In this document: positions 53,430 through 61,348 of the stretch, piece by piece
How the letters are laid out: the number at the start of each line of letters is the position of its first letter
How positions within the stretch are numbered: position 1 is the first letter of the stretch
NCBI GenBank assembly: GCA_963782445.1
Contig: CAWAJM010000001.1
Location: 2,232,001 to 2,296,000 of the forward strand
Length of the DNA stretch: 64,000 nucleotides
Direction of reading: 5' to 3'
DNA from: ZC4RG20 sp963782445
GTDB lineage: Bacteria; Pseudomonadota; Gammaproteobacteria; Steroidobacterales; Rariloculaceae
The notes under the pieces: generated by a model
Databases searched by the model: none
Seen by the model: the letters and a program-made list of their open reading frames with translations, nothing else
Told to the model about the DNA's origin: nothing
Program-made: the position numbers and the translations under genes

Positions 53430-53601
53430 ATCGACTTCGGCACGCCGAGGCCGCTGACGAAGCCGAGCGCGCCAGCGTCGAGACCGTCGCGGCGGCCGTC
53501 GGCTACCGCTCGCCGGCGGCGTTCCAGCGCGCGTTCAAGCGTCGGCAGGCGAGACGCCGGCGGCCTATCGCAAGCGGCGCGCCGCGGCGGAGCCGAACTG
53601 A
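53430..53601 (+). pseudogene. AraC-family regulator C-terminal fragment, frameshifted
   Basis: Plus-strand codons from about 53455 give ERASVETVAAAVGYRSPAAF, QRAFKRR, the second helix-turn-helix of AraC regulators. A one-base slip follows, and GETPAAYRKRRAAAEPN with a stop at 53601 completes the family C-terminus in the next frame. The first HTH and the sensing domain are absent. It directly adjoins the methyltransferase fragment on the other strand. Confidence 0.55.
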
Positions 53602-53654
53602 GCCGCCGACCGGCACGACCCGCTCGGGCCGCGCCGGCGAGCGCCCCGGCGCGC

Positions 53655-55367
53655 TCACCAGCCGCCGCCCCCTCCGCCACCGCCGCCTCCGCCCGAGAAT
53701 CCGCCGCCGCCGGCACCGGCCGAAGACCCGGGCGGCCGCGACGCCGAGGCGATCGCGTCGCCGAGCGACTTCGTCATGTCGGCCGTGAAGCGGCCGAGGT
53801 CGCCCGCGATCATGGCCGAGCTCCAGCGGCCGCTGTACCAGGCCGGGCGATAGGCGATCCCCGTCTGGGCCTCGAGGCCGGCGAATACGCGCGCGAACTT
53901 CTCGGCCCAGCGCTGCTCGACGCCCAACGCGAGCGCAAAGGGAAGGAAAGTCTCGAACAGCGCCGGCGTCTTCTCGGGCGGATTGCGAAGATTCAGCTCG
54001 TCCTTCTCGGCCACGTCGAGATAGAGCTTGAAGCCCTCGATCTCGTCTAGCCGGCGGCGTCCGAGCCGCGTGGGCGCCTTGAGCAGGTAGGCGAAGATCG
54101 GCAGCAGCAGCACCGTGAGCGCCAGCGTCGCGATGACCGCGGGGGCCATCTGACCGATGAACAAAACGGCTGCGAGCGTGACGGCGAGGAGCACCGCGGC
54201 CGGAATCAGCAGCGTCGAGTTCGTGAGAAAGTAAACGCGGGCATATTGCCGGCCCAGCGCGCGCCGATGCGCCTGCATCGCCTTGCGCAGGAGCCGATAG
54301 TTGGCGTTCTCGAGGCGGACCTCGTCCCCTTCCGCGAACAGCGCCTCGAACAGTGCGCGCTCGGGGGCGGCGAGCTCGGCTCCGCCCGAACGCTGCCTGC
54401 GCAACGTGTACTTGCGCCCGGCCTCTTCGATCGTGAGGTGGCCCTTGACGGCCAAGTCGATGACGGCAGCCGAAAGCGCCTTCGTGTCGTAGCTCATGCG
54501 GCCGACGAAGCGCACGGCGGCCGGCGAGAAGTGCTCCGGCGGCGTGTAGTGCGGGAAAATCACGCCGCGGGACGGATCGCGGCCGGCCTTGCTCCAGGCG
54601 TAAGTCAGGTAGAGGAGCACGGCCGCGAAACCGGCGAGTGCGGCCTCGAGCCCGGCGTTGTCCGCCAGCAGCCAGCCCATGCGCCGCGCCGTCGAAGGCG
54701 CCGCGATCCAGCCTTTCTTCCAGCTCACGACGACGGTGATCCCCTCGTGCGGGCGCAGCGGCCGCGTCGTGCGGATGGAGGCCGTATCCGGTCCCTCGAT
54801 TCGCGCGCGGTAGGCCTGTTCCCGGCTGCCTTGAACCCCAACGTAGCCCTCTACGGCGCCCACGCTGAAGCCCGCGCGCGCCGGCAGGGTCACACGCGCA
54901 CTCGCCGAGTCGATCGCAAAAAGCCAGCCGTTGCCGGTGACGTTCCAGTAAAGCTCGTCATGGTCGGCGAAGAACCCGAGCTGCCGGGTCGTTCGATAGC
55001 GCAGCTCGTATTCGTGCATGCCCGGCGTAACCATGCGGTCCGCGCGGCCGAGATAGATGCGAACGCCGTTGCCGAGCGCGTGCAGGGCAAACGTTTCGGG
55101 CATGCCGTCCCGGCGCGCGGAAAGGACCTTGAAGCCCACACGGAAGCGGTTGCCGAGCCCGTCCCGATAAGTTGTCGGAAAGTCCCGGTAGATCCCGTGC
55201 CGGATCGCCGCGCCTTCGGCGCGTACACGGATCGTCTCTTCGACCTCCATCGACCCGTCGGCCGCGATCGCGATGTCGCTGTGAAAATCGAGGATACGCT
55301 CGTCGGCCCGGCTCGCGAACGCGAGCAGCGCGAGCACGGCGAGCACGACGCCACGGACCGGAGCCAC
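53655..55367 (-). CDS. DUF2207 membrane protein
   Basis: A 570-residue protein: signal peptide (VRGVVLAVLALLAFASRADE), an extracytoplasmic DUF2207 domain (ILDFHSDIAIAADGSMEVEE; VRAEGAAIRHGIYRDFPTTY), a membrane helix near 240, a cytoplasmic region with YTPPEHFSPAAVRFVG, two further helices (STLLIPAAVLLAVTLAAVLF; VIATLALTVLLLPIFAYLL), and a Gly-rich end (GGGGFSGGGGGGGGGGGW). This architecture and the adjacent lemA gene are typical. The function of DUF2207 proteins is unknown. Confidence 0.88.
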   Translation of the reverse strand: MAPVRGVVLAVLALLAFASRADERILDFHSDIAIAADGSMEVEETIRVRAEGAAIRHGIYRDFPTTYRDGLGNRFRVGFKVLSARRDGMPETFALHALGNGVRIYLGRADRMVTPGMHEYELRYRTTRQLGFFADHDELYWNVTGNGWLFAIDSASARVTLPARAGFSVGAVEGYVGVQGSREQAYRARIEGPDTASIRTTRPLRPHEGITVVVSWKKGWIAAPSTARRMGWLLADNAGLEAALAGFAAVLLYLTYAWSKAGRDPSRGVIFPHYTPPEHFSPAAVRFVGRMSYDTKALSAAVIDLAVKGHLTIEEAGRKYTLRRQRSGGAELAAPERALFEALFAEGDEVRLENANYRLLRKAMQAHRRALGRQYARVYFLTNSTLLIPAAVLLAVTLAAVLFIGQMAPAVIATLALTVLLLPIFAYLLKAPTRLGRRRLDEIEGFKLYLDVAEKDELNLRNPPEKTPALFETFLPFALALGVEQRWAEKFARVFAGLEAQTGIAYRPAWYSGRWSSAMIAGDLGRFTADMTKSLGDAIASASRPPGSSAGAGGGGFSGGGGGGGGGGGW

Positions 55368-55370
55368 GCC

Positions 55371-55937
55371 TCAGCCCGCCCGGCCGAAATCGACGCGCAC
55401 GGGTGCCTCGGCGCCCTCCTCCGCGGCGAAGAACTCGGCCTCGTGGAACCCGAAGCCGCGGGCGATCAAGAGGTCCGGAAACGACTCGACGCGCGTGTTG
55501 TACTGCCGCACGGCGCCGTTGTAGAACCTGCGCGCATATTGCAGGTGGTCCTCGACCTCGGTCAGTTGCTTCTGCAGATCGAGGAAGTTCCGATCCGCTT
55601 TGAGATCGGGATAGGCCTCGGCGAGCGCGACCAGGCGCCGCGCGCCGTCCTCGAGCCGATCCTCGAGCGCGGCCTTCTCCGGAAGATGACGCGCGGCGCG
55701 CGAGAGATCACGCAGCTGCGTCACGGCCTCGAGCGTCGACCGCTCGTAACCGGCGTAACCGCGCACGGCTTCGACGAGACGCGGAATCAGATCGTGCCGG
55801 CGCTGCAGCTGGACGTCGATATCGCTCCACCCGGCCCGCGTCCGGTTCCGGTCACGCGTCAGGCGATTGAAGATCCATACGGCCCAGAACAGCAGCGCTC
55901 CGAGCACGACGAGCACGACGAGCACGACGATCAGCAT
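55371..55937 (-). CDS. lemA: LemA-family protein
   Basis: A 188-residue protein with one N-terminal membrane helix (LIVVLVVLVVLGALLFWAV) and a helical-bundle domain (GWSDIDVQLQRRHDLIPRLV; ADRNFLDLQKQLTEVEDHLQ; ARRFYNGAVRQYNTRVESFP). The RRHDLIP and YN-x-VR-x-YN-x2-V motifs define LemA. It ends 3 nt before the DUF2207 gene starts, so the two form an operon. Confidence 0.92.
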   Translation of the reverse strand: MLIVVLVVLVVLGALLFWAVWIFNRLTRDRNRTRAGWSDIDVQLQRRHDLIPRLVEAVRGYAGYERSTLEAVTQLRDLSRAARHLPEKAALEDRLEDGARRLVALAEAYPDLKADRNFLDLQKQLTEVEDHLQYARRFYNGAVRQYNTRVESFPDLLIARGFGFHEAEFFAAEEGAEAPVRVDFGRAG

Positions 55938-56157
55938 CCCGTGTATACGCCTCGAACCGACGATCGGCGGCTGGCATTACAAAACCTTGGCGGCCGCGAT
56001 TCAAGGACGAAGTTCAAGCCCGCATGATTCATGAACGGGATCGGGTGCCGGTGGTTAGCCGAGGCAGGCGCGAGTCGGTGCGCTCTTGGCGGCCGAACGG
56101 CTGCGGTCGACGTCGGCCCGCGGGGTCTTCCGCGCAGCTAGGGCCGCATCGGTAGCC

Positions 56158-56277
56158 GGCGGAGTCCTCGTCGTAAGGGCGGTGTCGGGACGCTGAGCGC
56201 CAGGGATGGCGCTCAGCGAGCCCCCAGGGACGAGTTCACGGCGGTCCCGACACCGCCCTTACGACGAGGATTCCGCC
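56158..56277. repeat. 120-bp palindromic repeat with nested hairpins
   Basis: Left arm GGCGGAGTCCTCGTCGTAAG... (56158-56191) and right arm (56244-56277) are inverted repeats matching at 33 of 34 positions. Inside is a second perfect stem GCTGAGCGCC / GGCGCTCAGC, loop AGGGAT, followed by AGCCCCCAGGGACGAGTTCA. The design (an outer arm pair around GCGCCAGGGATGGCGC plus GAGCCCCCAGGGACG) recalls abundant dispersed palindromes of gammaproteobacteria. It lies in the 400-bp gap between lemA and the YrhK-like gene, where no coding gene is visible. Confidence 0.8.
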
Positions 56278-56300
56278 CACCGCCAACGCATCCCGCCCCG

Positions 56301-56336
56301 GCCGATGCCGATGCCGATGCCGATGCCGATGCCGAC
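56301..56336. repeat. Hexanucleotide microsatellite (GCCGAT)n
   Basis: Five perfect GCCGAT units followed by GCCGAC, ending 2 nt before the stop codon of the minus-strand YrhK-like gene. It is outside the coding frame, so length change would affect only the 3' untranslated region. Confidence 0.9.
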
Positions 56337-56338
56337 AG

Positions 56339-56647
56339 CTACGCCGACGGCGCGTCGGTCGGCAACCGCCCGCCGTCGCCCTGAGCGCCCGGCAGCCGCT
56401 GAAGGTGGATGTGCCGCGCGAGCCGGATCGTCGGCCGAATCAGCAGCTGCAGGCTGCCGAGCACGAACAGCCAGGTCCCCGCCGTGACCCAGTCGGGCCG
56501 GAGGAACATGAAGCTGCCGAGCAGAAACCAAAGCGCGATCAGGAAATCGTTGCCGATCGAGACGAGCTCGTAGCGGCGTCGGATCACGATCTCGTCGCGC
56601 CCGATGACGAACGTGAGCGGTTCGTCGCGCTGCCGTGGGCGGTTCAT
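56339..56647 (-). CDS. YrhK-domain membrane protein
   Basis: A 102-residue protein with two membrane helices (IALWFLLGSFMFL and AGTWLFVLGSLQLLI) embedded in the YrhK motif RRYELVSIGNDF ... RPTIRLARHIHL. Function is unknown. ATG 56647 (MNRPRQRDEPLTFVIGRDE) starts divergently from the M1 peptidase gene, with 140 bp between. Confidence 0.85.
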   Translation of the reverse strand: MNRPRQRDEPLTFVIGRDEIVIRRRYELVSIGNDFLIALWFLLGSFMFLRPDWVTAGTWLFVLGSLQLLIRPTIRLARHIHLQRLPGAQGDGGRLPTDAPSA

Positions 56648-56787
56648 GACGGCCTATCCTGCGGGAAGCGGGATGGGCTCACAAGCCGAAGTACGTCCCG
56701 AGCGTCCAAGTCTGTTCTAGGCGTTTCGGGCGCCGCGGCAGCGGGCTGCGGTATGCTAGGAGCCGCGCCAGCGCCGCCGGAGGCCCG

Positions 56788-58812
56788 ATGACCGAGATAC
56801 CGACCGCCCGACCCGCCATCCTTTTCGTCGCGGCCGTCATGGCAGCCGGAATCGCGAGCGGCGTTGCCCTCCCTGCGGCCGCCGCACCGAAAGCCGGGCC
56901 CGCGACGGCCGCCTACGATCCGGCCCAGACCTTCGCGCCTTTGACGCTGCCCCAACCCGTGAACGCGTACCGCGGCGGCGACGGCGCGCCTGGCCCGGAT
57001 TATTGGCAAAACCGCGCGGATTACACGATCCATGCGACGCTCGACCCCGAGGCGAAGACGCTGACGGCCGACGAGGTCATCACGTACACCAACAACAGCC
57101 CCGCGGCCCTTCCCGCACTGTGGTTGCAGCTGGACCAGAACATCTATCGCCGCAACGCGCGCTCGCGCTACGCATCGGGCCGGCCGGCCGGCGGATTCAC
57201 GGCGGGTTACGTGCTGGACGCGGTCATGATCGAGCACGGCGGCCAGCAGCACACAGCGGACTACGTCGTCGACGACACACGCATGCAGATCCGGCTCGCG
57301 CGCCCGCTCGCACCGCGCGGAGGCCGGCTCGAGATCCACGTTCGCTACCACTACACGGTGCCAGGTAAGTTCGGCGGCCGCACGGCCTGGACCGCGACGC
57401 CGGACGGAGACATTTACGACATGGCCGAGTGGTACCCGCGAATGGCGGTCTACGACGATCTGCGCGGCTGGGACACGCTGCCCTACCTCGGCTCCGAGTT
57501 CTATCTCGAATACGGCAACTTCGATTACTACGTGACGGTGCCGCGGGAAATGCTCGTCGCGGGTTCCGGTACGCTCGAGAATCCCGATGAGGTCCTGACC
57601 GCGGCCGAGCGCGAGCGCCTCGCCCGCGCCCGCGACAGCGACGCGACCGTTATGATCCGTGCGCCCGGCGAGGTCGGCGACCCGGCTTCGCGACCGGCCG
57701 GGCCAGGGCCGCTGACCTGGCACTTCCGCATGGACGACGCACGCGACGTCGCCTTCAGCGCCTCCAGCGCCTTCGTCTGGGACGCCGCGGCGATTCGACT
57801 GCCGGGCCCTAACGGGGCGCTCGCGATGTCGTTCTATCCGAAGGCGAGCGCGGGCAGTGCGCGGTGGGGCCGTTCGACCGAATTCCTCAAGCGCGCCGTC
57901 GAGCAGTATTCGAAGCGCTGGTTCCCGTTCCCATATCCGGCGGCTATCAACGTCGCGGGCCCCGTGGGCGGCATGGAGTACCCGGGCATCGTTTTCGACG
58001 GCGCGAACCTCGAGGCCAAGAACCTGTTCTGGCTCACGGCGCACGAGATCGGCCACACGTGGTTCCCGATGATCGTCGGCACTAACGAGCGCCGCAACGC
58101 CTGGATGGACGAAGGCTTCAACACGTTCATCGACGTTTACGAGTCGCGAGACTTCGAGAACGGCACGTTCGGGCCGAAGCACGACCAGGAATACGCGCCG
58201 GGCGGCGGCAACCCGGTCGAAGAGATCGTGCCGCTGCTCGAGGATCCTAAGACGCCGGTCATCATGAGCCGGCCGGACGCGATCCCCCCGAAGTACGGCC
58301 ATCCCGTAAGCTATTTCAAGACGGCGCTCGGCCTCGTGCTGCTGCGCGAGCAGATCCTCGGCCCGGAACGCTTCGATTGGGCCTTCCGCAAATTCATCCG
58401 CGACTGGGCCTACAAGCACCCTTCGCCGTCCGACTTCTTCCGCACGATGGACAGCGCGGCCGGCGAGGATCTCGCCTGGTTCTGGCGCGGCTGGTTCATG
58501 CACAATTGGACGCTCGACATCGCGGCAAGCAAGGTCGAGTACCCGGACCGCGATCCGGCCAAAGGCGCGAACGTCACGATCGAGAACCTCGATCGGCTCG
58601 TCATGCCCTGTATCGTACAGATCGACTTTGCGGACGGCAGCCGCAAGCGCGTGCGCGTACCGGCCGACGCCTGGATCCAGAAAACGGCCGTGACGCTGAG
58701 TCTCGACACTCACGTGCCCGTGACCACCGTGACTGTCGATCCGGACCACGTGATCCCGGACCGCGACCGCGCGAACGACGTGCTGAGCGTAGCGCCTGCA
58801 CCCTCGGGCTGA
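56788..58812 (+). CDS. M1-family metallopeptidase (secreted)
   Basis: A 674-residue protein with an N-terminal signal (ILFVAAVMAAGIASGVALPA). The zinc site is HEIGH (H419, E420, H423) with the downstream Glu in NAWMDEGFNTFIDVYE; the exopeptidase-type GGMEYPG motif precedes it. The N-terminal beta domain has DYTIHATLDPEAKTLTADEV. It is likely an aminopeptidase acting in the periplasm or outside. GGAGG-type upstream signals are weak. Confidence 0.92.
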   Translation: MTEIPTARPAILFVAAVMAAGIASGVALPAAAAPKAGPATAAYDPAQTFAPLTLPQPVNAYRGGDGAPGPDYWQNRADYTIHATLDPEAKTLTADEVITYTNNSPAALPALWLQLDQNIYRRNARSRYASGRPAGGFTAGYVLDAVMIEHGGQQHTADYVVDDTRMQIRLARPLAPRGGRLEIHVRYHYTVPGKFGGRTAWTATPDGDIYDMAEWYPRMAVYDDLRGWDTLPYLGSEFYLEYGNFDYYVTVPREMLVAGSGTLENPDEVLTAAERERLARARDSDATVMIRAPGEVGDPASRPAGPGPLTWHFRMDDARDVAFSASSAFVWDAAAIRLPGPNGALAMSFYPKASAGSARWGRSTEFLKRAVEQYSKRWFPFPYPAAINVAGPVGGMEYPGIVFDGANLEAKNLFWLTAHEIGHTWFPMIVGTNERRNAWMDEGFNTFIDVYESRDFENGTFGPKHDQEYAPGGGNPVEEIVPLLEDPKTPVIMSRPDAIPPKYGHPVSYFKTALGLVLLREQILGPERFDWAFRKFIRDWAYKHPSPSDFFRTMDSAAGEDLAWFWRGWFMHNWTLDIAASKVEYPDRDPAKGANVTIENLDRLVMPCIVQIDFADGSRKRVRVPADAWIQKTAVTLSLDTHVPVTTVTVDPDHVIPDRDRANDVLSVAPAPSG

Positions 58813-58858
58813 GACACTCGCGCTCCGATTTCCGGAGCCGGCGGACAGGAGGATCGGC

Positions 58859-59770
58859 GTGGCCGAGATCGAGGCGCGCGCGCTCGTCAAACCCTTCGGC
58901 GCGCATACGGCCGTCGACGGCGTGAGCTTCAACGTCGCGCGCGGCGCGACCTACGGCCTGCTCGGGCCGAACGGCGCGGGCAAGACGAGCCTCATGCGTA
59001 TGATGGCCGGCCTGACTCCGATCACGGCCGGGACGCTGCACGTCGCCGGGCTCGACGTGGCGCGGGACTCGCGAGCCGTGCGTGCGCTGCTCGGCGTCGT
59101 CACGCAAAGCGACGGGCTCGACCGCGAGCTTTCAGTGCGCCAGAACCTCGAGAGCTTCGGCTATCTCGCGGGCCTCACGCGCGCCGCAGCCCGCGCGCGC
59201 ACGGTCGAAGTCCTCGAGTTCTTCGGGCTCGCCGACCGCGGCCGCGACGACGTCGACGCGCTGTCGGGCGGCCTTAGGCGGCGGCTCGCGATCGCGCGGG
59301 CGCTCGTTACGCGGCCGCGCGTCGTCATCCTCGACGAGCCCTCCACGGGCCTCGACCCCGACAGCCGCATGCGCGTGTGGACGGAGCTCGCCGAGCTCAA
59401 ACGCTCCGGCGTGACGCTCGTGATGTCGACGCACTATATGGACGAGGCCGAGACGCTCTGCGATCGTATCGCCATGCTGCACGCCGGCCGCATTCTCGAC
59501 GTGGGCACGCCGCCCGAACTCGTCGCCCGGCATGCCGGCGGGGGCACCGCGGACATCCGCCTCGAAGGCGCGGCGCCGGAGACCGTGCGCCGCGCGCTCA
59601 CGGAAGCGGGCCTTCGCTTTCGCGAGGTCGGCGCGCTGTTTCGGGTCGCGGGCACGCAGGACCGGCGGCCGGAGCTGCCGGCCATCGAGGGCGTGCGCAT
59701 CACGGCACGCGGCGCGAACCTCGAGGACGCATTTCTCGCGCTCGCGGGCCGCGGGCTCGGGGACGAATGA
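58859..59770 (+). CDS. ABC transporter ATP-binding protein (NodI/DrrA type)
   Basis: A 303-residue ATPase. Walker A LLGPNGAGKTSLMRM, Q-loop VVTQSDGLDRELS, signature DALSGGLRRRLAIARAL, Walker B VVILDEPSTGLDP, and the switch His in VMSTHYMDEAETL. It starts with GTG after AGGAGG. Residues past 230 are the C-terminal extension of this exporter class. It overlaps the permease gene by 4 nt (ATGA). The pair resembles NodIJ / daunorubicin-type exporters for lipids, glycans or drugs. Confidence 0.92.
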   Translation: MAEIEARALVKPFGAHTAVDGVSFNVARGATYGLLGPNGAGKTSLMRMMAGLTPITAGTLHVAGLDVARDSRAVRALLGVVTQSDGLDRELSVRQNLESFGYLAGLTRAAARARTVEVLEFFGLADRGRDDVDALSGGLRRRLAIARALVTRPRVVILDEPSTGLDPDSRMRVWTELAELKRSGVTLVMSTHYMDEAETLCDRIAMLHAGRILDVGTPPELVARHAGGGTADIRLEGAAPETVRRALTEAGLRFREVGALFRVAGTQDRRPELPAIEGVRITARGANLEDAFLALAGRGLGDE

Positions 59771-60573
59771 TGGACGCCGCCGCCGACACGGCGCTCGGGG
59801 CGCCGGCGCCCCGCTTCCGCTGGCGCTCCGTCGCCGCGATCTGGTCCCGGCACATGCTCTCGCTCGGCCGCATCTGGCACGTGGCGATCACATGGTTCTT
59901 CGTCGAGCCCGTGGTGGCGCTGCTCGCGGTCGCGATCGGCATCGGCCAGCTCGTCGGCGGTGTGCCGGGCTACGGGAGTTACGCGGCCTTCGTCGCGCCC
60001 GGCCTCGTCGTCGGCACGGCCATGTTTCACGCCATCTTTGAGTGTGCCTGGAGCGTGTTCTCGCGGATTCAGGACAGCTTCTACGAGACCGTCCTGACGG
60101 CGCCGGTCACGGTCTCGGAGATTACGCTGGCGGAGCTGTGCTTCGCCGTGACGCGCGCGGCGATCTCGACGCTGGCCGTCGCCGGCTTCGCGGCTGCACT
60201 CGGCTGGCTGCCGGCCGCCTCGCTGCCGGCCCTGCTGCTCGTCGCCGTCGGCGTCGGCACTGTGTTCGGCGGCATCGGCCTGCTGTTCGCGGCGCTCTCC
60301 CCGAGCGTGCACGTGCTCTCGCTCGTGTTCACAACGGTGGCGACGCCGCTGTTCTTCTTCAGCGGCGCGTTCTTTCCGATCGCCGTGCTGCCGCACTGGG
60401 CGCAGCCGATCGCATGGGCCGCACCGTTGGCACCGCTCGTCCAAATCGCCCGCAGTCTCGCCGTCGGCCGCTTCGGCCCCACCGAGGCTCTATGCGCCGC
60501 CTACACGCTCGCGCTCGCGGCCGTGCTCTACCCATTGGCCGCCGCTTTGCTGCGGCGCCGTCTGCTCGCGTGA
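59767..60573 (+). CDS. ABC-2 type permease (NodJ-like)
   Basis: A 268-residue membrane protein with six helices, starting MMDAAADTALGAPAPRFRWR. The central ABC-2 signature is FECAWSVFSRIQDSFYETVL TAPVTVSEI; late helices include LVFTTVATPLFFFSGAFFPI and WAQPIAWAAPLAPLVQIAR. It is coupled to the ATPase gene by a 4-nt overlap. Substrate is unknown; the upstream M1 peptidase may be cotranscribed (46 nt before the ATPase start). Confidence 0.9.
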   Translation: MMDAAADTALGAPAPRFRWRSVAAIWSRHMLSLGRIWHVAITWFFVEPVVALLAVAIGIGQLVGGVPGYGSYAAFVAPGLVVGTAMFHAIFECAWSVFSRIQDSFYETVLTAPVTVSEITLAELCFAVTRAAISTLAVAGFAAALGWLPAASLPALLLVAVGVGTVFGGIGLLFAALSPSVHVLSLVFTTVATPLFFFSGAFFPIAVLPHWAQPIAWAAPLAPLVQIARSLAVGRFGPTEALCAAYTLALAAVLYPLAAALLRRRLLA

Positions 60574-60847
60574 CGACACTCCGCGCGCCGCGGCTGACTA
60601 GGGCGTGGAGACCGCGTGGGCCTCGGATGCATACCTACCGCGCAAGCGATCTTCTTGGCATTTCGATCGGTCTGTGGTCTAAACCTGCCGGTCGAGATCG
60701 TGCATCGGTTCTCGCTCGGCAGGTTTGGTGCGGCAGCAGCGGCAGCACTCGTGTTTCCGGCGCTCGCGGCTGCGCTGTTCGAACGCGGAGTGCGCCGGTA
60801 CAGCTCGGGGAATCGAATGCTCGAGCCGCGCTGACCCCAAACGCAAA

Positions 60848-60873
60848 GCGGCCGCCGCAAATGCGGCGGCCGC
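60848..60873 (-). terminator. Rho-independent-type terminator of the DUF6152 cluster
   Basis: A perfect 11-bp stem GCGGCCGCCGC / GCGGCGGCCGC with a 4-nt loop, 29 nt after the stop of the last minus-strand gene. On the minus strand it is followed by TTTGCGTTTG, a short broken T-tract. Confidence 0.6.
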
Positions 60874-60901
60874 CCCGGGCAACTTCCGAACGCGTGAGGA
60901 G

Positions 60902-61315
60902 CTACTGCCGAGCGCCCGGCGCCGCCTTGTTGGACGACCCGAGGAACAGCTTGGTGCCGTCGGGCAGCGTCAGGCTGCTGCCGTTCGCGCGATAGGAGCC
61001 GTCCCGCGCCTGCCAGCCCCGGACGACGATTTCCGTTCCGGGCGGCAGCGACGCCTTAGTGAAGCCGCGCCGGATCAAGCCGTTCGGCGGCCCGCACTCG
61101 ATCATCCATTCGTGGGTCTCGCCGGTCTTCTCGTCCTCGACAGCAACGTGAATCCAGGAGTGCGGGTTGATCCATTCCATCCTCACGACCTTGCCATGCA
61201 GGTCGACGGGCTTGTTCACGTCGAACTCCGCCGCGAAGGAGTGGTGGGCGCTGGCCATGTGGGCGGCGGCCAGCGCTGCGAGCCCGAAGGCCGCAGCCGT
61301 GGTCTTCAAGTTCAT
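60902..61315 (-). CDS. DUF6152 secreted protein
   Basis: A 137-residue protein with a signal peptide (TTAAAFGLAALAAAHMASA) and then the family start HHSFAAEFDVNKPVDLHGKV and VRMEWINPHSWIHVAVEDEK; a small beta-barrel-like domain. ATG 61315. It shares sequence with the second DUF6152 gene at 63378-63785. Function is unknown; such proteins accompany TonB receptors and the hypothetical secreted proteins seen here. It is the last gene of the minus-strand cluster. Confidence 0.88.
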   Translation of the reverse strand: MNLKTTAAAFGLAALAAAHMASAHHSFAAEFDVNKPVDLHGKVVRMEWINPHSWIHVAVEDEKTGETHEWMIECGPPNGLIRRGFTKASLPPGTEIVVRGWQARDGSYRANGSSLTLPDGTKLFLGSSNKAAPGARQ

Positions 61316-61348
61316 GAGCTTCGTTCCTTCATTCCGTAGTGACGGCGC

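Noticed and set aside
56644..58932. 762-residue minus-strand ORF opposite the M1 peptidase
   Set aside because: Antisense shadow; no homology features and it runs past both ends of the real gene.
60616..60834. 72-residue ORF after the ABC permease
   Set aside because: Slightly hydrophobic but no family match or good ribosome site; treated as noncoding.
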